Positions 1 through 3,805 of a stretch of 5,511 nucleotides of DNA are shown here, one piece after another (the first letter of the stretch is position 1; every line of letters starts with the position of its first letter). The stretch spans positions 1 to 5,511 of the forward strand of contig JAATVN010000088.1 of the NCBI GenBank assembly GCA_014523595.1, in the 5' to 3' direction. Below the pieces are notes generated by a model, which was not told the origin of the DNA, made no database searches, and worked only from the letters and a program-made list of their open reading frames with translations. The stretch is from Nitrososphaerales archaeon TH5888 (GTDB lineage Archaea > Thermoproteota > Nitrososphaeria > Nitrososphaerales > Nitrososphaeraceae). Position numbers and translations under genes: made by a program.

Positions 1-150
1 GAAGTGGAACCTCCCACCAATACGGAGCTAGTAAACCTCCCAAATATCATTTGCAGCCCTCATATTGCTGCTCAAACTAAAGAAGCACAGGAACTTGCTT
101 CAACTGTCATAGCAGAAAAAGTAATACAGACCTTACTCACCAATAGATGA
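1..150 (+). CDS. serA: D-3-phosphoglycerate dehydrogenase-like protein, C-terminal end (partial)
   Basis: The first base starts an open frame of 49 codons ending in TGA; the 5' part lies outside the window. The translation contains NLPNIICSPHIAAQTKEAQ (fragment residues 13-31), the C-terminal signature of NAD-dependent D-isomer-specific 2-hydroxyacid dehydrogenases. The His in SPHIAAQT (fragment residue 21) aligns with the family's catalytic acid/base. Phosphoglycerate dehydrogenase oxidises 3-phosphoglycerate to 3-phosphohydroxypyruvate, the first step of serine synthesis in the cytoplasm. The chain stops about 28 residues after this His, so there is no C-terminal ACT domain and no serine feedback domain: this is the short form. 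The substrate is inferred from the QTKEAQ style of the motif. Another 2-hydroxyacid dehydrogenase (glyoxylate or hydroxypyruvate reductase) remains possible because the binding-domain residues are not visible. Confidence 0.8.
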   Translation, partial: EVEPPTNTELVNLPNIICSPHIAAQTKEAQELASTVIAEKVIQTLLTNR

Positions 151-174
151 AAAATTTCAAATCAAAGTCTCACA

Positions 175-207
175 GTTTGTATTTTTCTTTTTCTTTTTCT
201 TCCATTT
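175..207 (+). terminator. Pyrimidine-rich oligo-T terminator after the dehydrogenase gene
   Basis: About 25-50 nt after the TGA of the preceding gene lies a tract of three exact tandem TTTTTC units (182-199) flanked by more T and C. No stem precedes it. Archaeal RNA polymerase terminates at runs of T on the non-template strand without needing a hairpin, so three consecutive T5 runs make a good factor-independent terminator. The tract also lies before the rpl15e promoter and would insulate it. Confidence 0.6.
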
Positions 208-218
208 AACAAAATACA

Positions 219-227
219 GATATTAAG
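219..227 (+). promoter_or_regulatory. TATA-like box of rpl15e
   Basis: The box GATATTAAG is centred about 29 nt upstream of the rpl15e ATG, the distance expected when transcription starts at or next to the start codon. No Shine-Dalgarno sequence is visible. The match to a TATA consensus is only fair; TTTAACAAAA at 205-214 is an alternative that would give a leader of about 15 nt. Confidence 0.35.
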
Positions 228-230
228 GTC

Positions 231-247
231 TTATCTGGAGTTATCTG
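231..247 (+). repeat. Direct repeat TTATCTG x2 just before rpl15e
   Basis: Two exact copies of TTATCTG (231-237 and 241-247) are spaced 10 bp start to start, one helical turn, and end 4 nt before the rpl15e ATG. They sit between the predicted TATA box and the start codon, where a bound protein would block initiation. A function is inferred only from this position; chance is possible for a 7-mer in AT-rich DNA. Confidence 0.45.
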
Positions 248-251
248 TAAT

Positions 252-710
252 ATGCATCAGTATATGGCTGAAATGTGGACAAAAATGTGGAAAACCAACT
301 CAGAAGAACTAAAGGAGAAAGCCATAGCATGGAGAAAGGAACCAACCATACACAGAATTGAAAGACCTAGTAGATTGGACAGGGCCCATAAATTGGGGTA
401 CAAGGCAAAACAGGGCATAATCGTAGTTCGTACAAAGGTTGGAAGAGGCGGAATGAGGAAGCAACGTCCTACATCTGGAAGAAGACCAAAACACCTGGGC
501 GTAGTTAGAATCAAACAAACAGATAGTATGAAACTAGTTGCTGAAAGAAGAGTAAATGAAAAGTATCCTAATATGGAAGTTATTGGTTCTTATTTCCTGT
601 ACAAAGACGGTAAAAACATTTGGTATGAAATCTTGTTGGCAGATCCTGCTCATCCATCAATTTCAAGAGACGTCGAATTTAAAAAGAGGTTAAAGGCTTT
701 TGCAAAATAA
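252..710 (+). CDS. rpl15e: Large-subunit ribosomal protein eL15 (L15e)
   Basis: This is a structural protein of the archaeal 50S subunit, found in archaea and eukaryotes and absent from bacteria. The 152-residue basic product carries the family core: a helical N-terminus, then IHRIERPSRLDRAHKLGYKA (residues 33-52), the strand KQGIIVVRTKVGRGGMRKQR, an RRPKHLGV segment, and the NMEVIGSYFLYKDGKNIWYE and LADPAHPSI blocks. Many archaeal and eukaryotic homologues have roughly 190-205 residues and continue with a Gly/Arg-rich tail after the DP.HP motif. Here the chain ends about 20 residues after that motif. No Gly/Arg-rich continuation is visible beyond the stop, so this looks like a naturally short form and not a frameshift. 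ATG at 252 fits the predicted TATA box; ATG at 264 would be an alternative start. The gene is monocistronic, with a convergent neighbour 8 bp downstream. Confidence 0.95.
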   Translation: MHQYMAEMWTKMWKTNSEELKEKAIAWRKEPTIHRIERPSRLDRAHKLGYKAKQGIIVVRTKVGRGGMRKQRPTSGRRPKHLGVVRIKQTDSMKLVAERRVNEKYPNMEVIGSYFLYKDGKNIWYEILLADPAHPSISRDVEFKKRLKAFAK

Positions 711-718
711 GCTAAATG

Positions 719-1132
719 CTAACTCGAATTAGTATTAATTTTTTGAGTCAACAAATCTATCAATTTTACTAGTTCTTCCCTCCCAATGTCATTATCCAGA
801 GTTATGTAATAATATCCTCCCGATTGCAACGGAAAGGTCAAAGTTAATACCTTCTCATTTACGGTAAGTGTGTACAATGTGGTACCTAATGTCGAATCAA
901 ATGTTTTTCTAAGATTGTTCCGAGTAGCCTCAATGAAATGTTCATTGATTGCTTGTTCAACATTAAGTAGTGGTATGAGGCCCGGGCGTAGCTGTCCTGC
1001 AACAGTCCTACCAAAAATGTTTATCCTTCCAACATAACGGATTTTTTGAGATAATAAGAGTAAATTATGACATTTTTCCTTGTTCTTGATAGAATCTTCT
1101 CTTGCAAGTTGATTGTGCTCTTTTTTTTCCAT
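719..1132 (-). CDS. Small conserved thaumarchaeal protein, DUF6659-like, function unknown
   Basis: The 137-residue protein has no signal peptide and no membrane segment, so it is probably cytoplasmic. Its core SQKIRYVGRINIFGRTVAGQ (residues 28-47) is followed by a helix around NEHFIEATRNNLRKTFD (63-79), a strand-rich part LYTLTVNEKVLTLTFPLQ (86-103), and YYYITLDNDI before a C-terminal helix. The pattern 'lysine-IR-V-G-IN-GR-VAG-R-G', then a helix with arginines, then two strands ending in FPL, matches from memory a family of small thaumarchaeal proteins annotated DUF6659. Its shape suggests a roadblock/profilin-like sensor fold, which is inference. Family members often occur in many copies per genome and have no assigned function. 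The Lys/Glu-rich first 20 residues look like a poorly conserved extension. The second to fourth codons include an A8 run, a possible slippage site. The only ATG in the frame is at the 5' end and lies 28 nt after a TATA box. Confidence 0.75.
   Translation of the reverse strand: MEKKEHNQLAREDSIKNKEKCHNLLLLSQKIRYVGRINIFGRTVAGQLRPGLIPLLNVEQAINEHFIEATRNNLRKTFDSTLGTTLYTLTVNEKVLTLTFPLQSGGYYYITLDNDIGREELVKLIDLLTQKINTNSS
722..748 (+). terminator. Hairpin with T6 run at the rpl15e / DUF6659-like gene junction
   Basis: Downstream of the rpl15e stop there is an imperfect inverted repeat: outer ACTC (722-725) pairs with GAGT (745-748), and inner AATTA (727-731) pairs with TAATT (736-740) around a GTAT loop. 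A run of six T (739-744) lies in the 3' arm. It overlaps the last codons of the convergent minus-strand gene. The T run would stop rpl15e transcripts. The two gene ends are only 8 bp apart, so each transcript must end inside the other gene. Confidence 0.35.
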
Positions 1133-1155
1133 AAATAAGTAAACGAATTTTGCTA

Positions 1156-1168
1156 GATATATTTTTTA
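1156..1168 (-). promoter_or_regulatory. TATA box of the DUF6659-like gene
   Basis: On the minus strand the sequence reads TTAAAAAATATATC, with the box centred near 1160, about 28 nt upstream of the ATG at 1132. It is a good archaeal TATA box, the spacing predicts a leaderless mRNA, and no Shine-Dalgarno sequence is present. Confidence 0.55.
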
Positions 1169-1190
1169 ATGTTGTTAAAACGGATCAATA

Positions 1191-1199
1191 AGTTTTAAT
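1191..1199 (+). promoter_or_regulatory. TATA-like box of the signal peptidase gene
   Basis: The sequence AGTTTTAAT is centred about 38 nt before the TTG start, which would give a leader of roughly 10-12 nt. Together with the opposite TATA box it makes the 101-bp gap at 1133-1233 a divergent promoter region. No Shine-Dalgarno sequence precedes the TTG. The match is modest. Confidence 0.35.
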
Positions 1200-1233
1200 G
1201 GTCATTCCGATAGACTAGAAGATTAAATCTAAA

Positions 1234-1776
1234 TTGAAAAAAAACACGATATATAGTTTGATAGCAATTGCGATTATTATTGGAGGAGGTCTACTTTCTA
1301 TATACACATTTTTTGGATCTTTCAATCCCTTTTACGTAGTAGTAAGTGGGAGTATGATTCCAAGGATAAACATAGGTGATATTGTCATTATTAAGAATAA
1401 TTCTTTTGATACTTCATTTAATAATCTTAATGTTGGGGACATTATTGTTTTTAGAGCTCCGGAAGCAAAAACAGAAGATGGAAAACCCAAGGTAATTGTA
1501 CATAGGATATCTGAAATTGGAACTTTTTTTGGAAAGGAAGTTAGAGAAGTTGTGACGACACAAGGAGATGCAAATCCGTATTCCATTCCTGGTATAGACT
1601 TTCCAATATTTATGGAAAACTATGTTGGAAAAGTAGTATATGTAATCCCAAAGATAGGAACAATTTCAATGATTATAACCCCTCCCATAAACTACATAAT
1701 TATGGCAATAATAATTGGATTGTTAATTTATTCCATTAGACCTAAAAAAGTAAAACGCGAGAATGAAACTGTGTAA
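1234..1776 (+). CDS. Signal peptidase I, archaeal/ER (Sec11) type
   Basis: This membrane-bound protease (family S26B) cleaves signal peptides from secreted proteins on the outer face of the membrane. The 180-residue product has a first membrane segment at about 5-30, then the catalytic box VVVSGSMIPRINIGDIV with nucleophile Ser40. The block NVGDIIVFRAP follows, then VIVHRI with His90 where bacterial enzymes have the general-base Lys, as in Sec11. TQGDANP with Asp112 (Asp122 nearby as a second candidate) and the closing box VGKVVYVIPKIG come next. A second membrane segment at about 151-168 ends in a Lys/Arg-rich cytoplasmic tail, as in many archaeal enzymes. The start is TTG: the in-frame ATG at 1198 is cut off by a TAG at 1216, and the next Met (residue 41) would lose both the membrane anchor and Ser40. 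The A8 run after the start encodes the positively charged N-terminus. The gene is probably monocistronic and converges on the Rieske gene. Confidence 0.93.
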   Translation: MKKNTIYSLIAIAIIIGGGLLSIYTFFGSFNPFYVVVSGSMIPRINIGDIVIIKNNSFDTSFNNLNVGDIIVFRAPEAKTEDGKPKVIVHRISEIGTFFGKEVREVVTTQGDANPYSIPGIDFPIFMENYVGKVVYVIPKIGTISMIITPPINYIIMAIIIGLLIYSIRPKKVKRENETV

Positions 1777-1794
1777 TCTGGATTTTTCAGATTA
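1774..1794. terminator. Shared hairpin between convergent signal peptidase and Rieske genes
   Basis: A perfect 7-bp inverted repeat, TAATCTG (1774-1780) and CAGATTA (1788-1794), flanks a 7-nt loop that holds five T on the plus strand. The left arm includes the TAA stop of the signal peptidase gene. The right arm overlaps the TGA stop of the Rieske gene, so the two genes end only 10 bp apart on a common structure. It is placed to act as a bidirectional terminator or 3'-end stabiliser; the U-run lies in the loop and not after the stem, so it is not a classical bacterial-type terminator. Confidence 0.5.
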
Positions 1795-2098
1795 GAATGT
1801 GAATCCAACCATCTCTAACTTCTGTGCTATAAGTTTTGAGAGGTTCTTCGGCAGGTAAATTCTCAGCGATCCCACTTTCTAGATTAAATCTTGACATATG
1901 TAGTGGGCAAGTAACAGTATTTTCATCTTCATTTAGAAATCCTGTTGAAAGATCAGCGTATGCGTGAGTGCATATCCTATCAGTTGCATAAATCTTATTG
2001 TTTATCTTTGCTATCAGAATTTTTTTATCTTCATGATCAAAGTCTATCATATCACCGTTATTCACCACTTTTAGTTCACATGCCTTGATCCATACCAT
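1787..2098 (-). CDS. Rieske [2Fe-2S] ferredoxin
   Basis: This small soluble electron carrier has 103 residues. It has the two Rieske ligand boxes: RICTHAYADL with Cys43 and His45, and TCPLHMSRFN with Cys64 and His67, 18 residues between the boxes. The CPLH box lacks the extra disulphide Cys (C-x-C-H) of cytochrome bc Rieske proteins, and there is no membrane anchor. The form therefore matches ferredoxins of Rieske oxygenases and NirD-like small subunits. The tail (FNLESGIAENLPAEEPLKTY) is typical of this ferredoxin class. The ATG lies 25 bp after the sufD stop on the same strand, with no promoter obvious in the gap, so the two genes are probably co-transcribed. The partner enzyme is unknown: no oxygenase or nitrite reductase gene lies in the window. 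The neighbour suggests a role in electron supply to Fe-S assembly, or simple co-expression with its cluster maturation machinery; this is inference. Confidence 0.93.
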   Translation of the reverse strand: MVWIKACELKVVNNGDMIDFDHEDKKILIAKINNKIYATDRICTHAYADLSTGFLNEDENTVTCPLHMSRFNLESGIAENLPAEEPLKTYSTEVRDGWIHILI

Positions 2099-2123
2099 GA
2101 CAAATCATCGTTAGCAGAGTCGT

Positions 2124-3554
2124 CTATCTATACTTATAATGTTTTTCGAATATATCTTCAGTTTCTCTGTATCTTGATTTTTCGACTTCAAGAATGTGTT
2201 CCATTGCTTCATCAGTTTTGAGCATTAATGGTTTTCCAAGCCATTTATTTTCCATCAAATAATTCACCCACGCTCTTATAGTAGGGCCCATTTTACGAGA
2301 TAATGGTTCTAAGAACCCACTTACAATTTCTCTTTTTGCTTCTTCGTTACTAAGTCCCCTACACATAAGATAGAAAATTTGATTTTCATCTATCTGCGCA
2401 ACAGATGCTGAATGAGTGGCCCTAACTTCATTTGTCTCAATTTCCAGTCCAGGAATTGTATCTGATTTTGCGCCCTTATCCAACAGTATAGCATGCCCGG
2501 CAAGAAATGATTCGGCAGATTTTCCGTTTTTATCAATTTTTATCATTCCCTTAAAAAGAGATTTGGAATTATCTTTCATTACTGATTTTGATAACACTCT
2601 GCCCCTCGTATTTGGGCCATAGTGAATCAGATTTGATGTTACATCAAATGACTGGTCATTAATACCAAAAATTATTTCTACATCTTCAGCGCTTGCTCCT
2701 TCGCCCTTCATTATATTGTCGATTTTATATCTTGAAAGCTGACCTCCAAAAAGTCCCATATACCATGACATTTTTGCATCCTTTTCAATGAACGCTTTTC
2801 TATTCGAAAAATTAACTGAATTCTTCTCATTCATTGCTTGTAGTGTTACGAAGTCTAGTTCTGCGTTTGCTCCAACATAGCATTCTAATAATTCAAACAG
2901 TGATTGCTGAATTTTATCATCAGATTGTTTATTACTATATAATTCTTGCACTATACTTGCTTTTGAATTTGATTCGGCAATTACAATATTTCTTGTTATG
3001 GATGATGTTCCATCTGGTGCAAGCACATCGATTATTCTTATTGGTTCATCAATGATGATATTTTTTGGTATATACACAAAAATACCCGAGTCAAAACAAG
3101 ACAATTCTAAGGCAAGAAACTTGTCTTCAGTGTAGTCAAGTTGACTTAAATGCATTCTATCTTTAATAATACTTCCATGATCCTTTATCGCATTTTTAAG
3201 ATCTGAAATGACTACACCTTGTTTTAGTAACTTGTCTGAAACTTTGGAGTGAACTATGGAGGAGCCTATTTTCAGAATACTTGTGTCCTTATCAAGCTCT
3301 CTTATTCTCTCTTTAAGATCTCCTTCTGCTTCGTAAGTTTTAGTCCCTTGAGAAAGATAAACACGATCTGGATATAGGAGATTAGCATCAGAATATTTTT
3401 TGTATAGTGGTGAAACTTCATGCGGTAGAGAAGAATAGTTTGAAAAAGCATTATTCCTTATTTCCATCAACCATTCTGGTTCTGAATTTGTAGTACTCTT
3501 TTCTTTTACATATTTGTCATCCAATGATGATAGGGAAATAAGGCTAGTTGTCAT
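2124..3554 (-). CDS. sufD: Fe-S cluster assembly protein SufD (SufBD family)
   Basis: SufD pairs with SufB and the ATPase SufC in the cytoplasmic SufBCD scaffold, which builds Fe-S clusters and passes them to apoproteins. The 476-residue product shows a helical N-terminus (EPEWLMEIRNNAF, 25-37), a long beta-helix core (about 150-385) and the C-terminal helical domain that binds SufC. The SufBD signature near the end of the core reads ESFLAGHAILLDKGAKSD (348-365), then ATHSASVAQIDENQIFYL (379-396). His381 aligns with the conserved SufD His (E. coli His360), whereas SufB has Glu-His-Glu at this place. The Cys that SufB carries in the AQCDSLL block is absent (SFLAGHAILL instead), which supports SufD over SufB. 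The last ~37 residues (GKPLMLKTDEAMEHILEVEKS and a charged end) are an extension beyond the usual SufD helix bundle. It is the first gene of a unit with the Rieske ferredoxin. No sufB or sufC is next to it. Confidence 0.92.
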   Translation of the reverse strand: MTTSLISLSSLDDKYVKEKSTTNSEPEWLMEIRNNAFSNYSSLPHEVSPLYKKYSDANLLYPDRVYLSQGTKTYEAEGDLKERIRELDKDTSILKIGSSIVHSKVSDKLLKQGVVISDLKNAIKDHGSIIKDRMHLSQLDYTEDKFLALELSCFDSGIFVYIPKNIIIDEPIRIIDVLAPDGTSSITRNIVIAESNSKASIVQELYSNKQSDDKIQQSLFELLECYVGANAELDFVTLQAMNEKNSVNFSNRKAFIEKDAKMSWYMGLFGGQLSRYKIDNIMKGEGASAEDVEIIFGINDQSFDVTSNLIHYGPNTRGRVLSKSVMKDNSKSLFKGMIKIDKNGKSAESFLAGHAILLDKGAKSDTIPGLEIETNEVRATHSASVAQIDENQIFYLMCRGLSNEEAKREIVSGFLEPLSRKMGPTIRAWVNYLMENKWLGKPLMLKTDEAMEHILEVEKSRYRETEDIFEKHYKYR

Positions 3555-3577
3555 GAATTAAAGGATAAATATGAATA

Positions 3578-3588
3578 AACATATTATC
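3578..3588 (-). promoter_or_regulatory. TATA-like box of the sufD-Rieske unit
   Basis: On the minus strand GATAATATGTT is centred about 29 nt upstream of the sufD ATG, again fitting leaderless initiation with no Shine-Dalgarno sequence. The stronger AT box at 3629-3637, which reads ATATATTAA on this strand, is an alternative that would give a leader of about 50 nt. Confidence 0.35.
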
Positions 3589-3624
3589 TATCTTTCTATT
3601 TATTCTAACTCGATCCTGAGCGCC

Positions 3625-3637
3625 TTTTTTAATATAT
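3625..3637 (+). promoter_or_regulatory. Orphan strong TATA box
   Basis: TTTTTTAATATAT is the best TATA match in this intergenic region, but it lies 170 nt before the downstream dehydrogenase start. On the plus strand its centre is about 28 nt before the ATG at 3661, the spacing used by other genes here. The core is near-symmetric, so it could instead read toward sufD and give a longer leader. The direction is unresolved. Confidence 0.35.
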
Positions 3638-3670
3638 CATGGATATGTGTGCAATGGTTGATGTTTGTTG

Positions 3671-3687
3671 AAATACTTCAAGTATTT
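3671..3687. promoter_or_regulatory. Perfect 17-nt palindrome, possible operator
   Basis: AAATACTT (3671-3678) and AAGTATTT (3680-3687) are exact reverse complements around one central C. Such 8-bp half-sites next to each other are typical of sites for dimeric helix-turn-helix or metal-dependent regulators. It lies between divergent genes, one of which (sufD) belongs to an iron-related pathway. The regulator is unknown, and as RNA the one-base loop would not form a stable hairpin, so a DNA site is the likelier reading. Confidence 0.45.
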
Positions 3688-3773
3688 GGGAAGAGAGGCT
3701 AATCCACTTGATTGAATTTTATCATGAGAAAAATTAATAAATACTGGTTTTAACAAACTCGCCCTGTCAAAAC

Positions 3774-3782
3774 AGATAAAAG
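3774..3782 (+). promoter_or_regulatory. TATA-like box of the sugar dehydrogenase gene
   Basis: AGATAAAAG is centred about 28 nt before the ATG at 3806, consistent with leaderless initiation. AATTAATAAA at 3732-3741 is an alternative giving a leader of about 40 nt. No Shine-Dalgarno sequence precedes the ATG. Confidence 0.35.
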
Positions 3783-3805
3783 ATTGACAAGAATTTTTTC
3801 TACTG

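Larger units (their letters stand above)
3555..3805. other. Divergent intergenic region between sufD and the sugar dehydrogenase gene
   Basis: This is the longest gene-free stretch of the window (251 bp) and separates divergent genes. It holds a likely minus-strand TATA box near sufD, a likely plus-strand box near 3778, an orphan strong AT box at 3629-3637, a perfect 17-nt palindrome at 3671-3687 and a 13-codon ATG reading frame at 3661-3702. I see no tRNA-like or other recognisable RNA structure and no long reading frame that looks coding. Confidence 0.6.

Noticed and set aside
182..199. Tandem TTTTTC units as a CRISPR-like or satellite repeat
   Set aside because: There are only three 6-nt units without spacers; a T-rich archaeal terminator explains them better.
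257..514. Open frames on the minus strand opposite rpl15e
   Set aside because: They lie wholly antisense to a clear ribosomal protein gene, and their Cys/Phe/Leu-rich composition is that of a complement of a Lys/Arg-rich gene.
1332..1586. 84-codon minus-strand frame inside the signal peptidase gene
   Set aside because: It is antisense to the conserved catalytic region, shows no recognisable domain and has no promoter of its own.
2416..3055. Two plus-strand frames (2416-2622 and 2834-3055) opposite sufD
   Set aside because: Both are antisense to the conserved SufD core; the Leu/Ile-rich translation is what a complement of this gene would give, and no promoter precedes them.
3555..3805. Possible tRNA or structured RNA gene
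   Set aside because: No cloverleaf arms, TPsiC-like GGTTCRA sequence or long stem could be found; only the short palindrome and AT boxes stand out.
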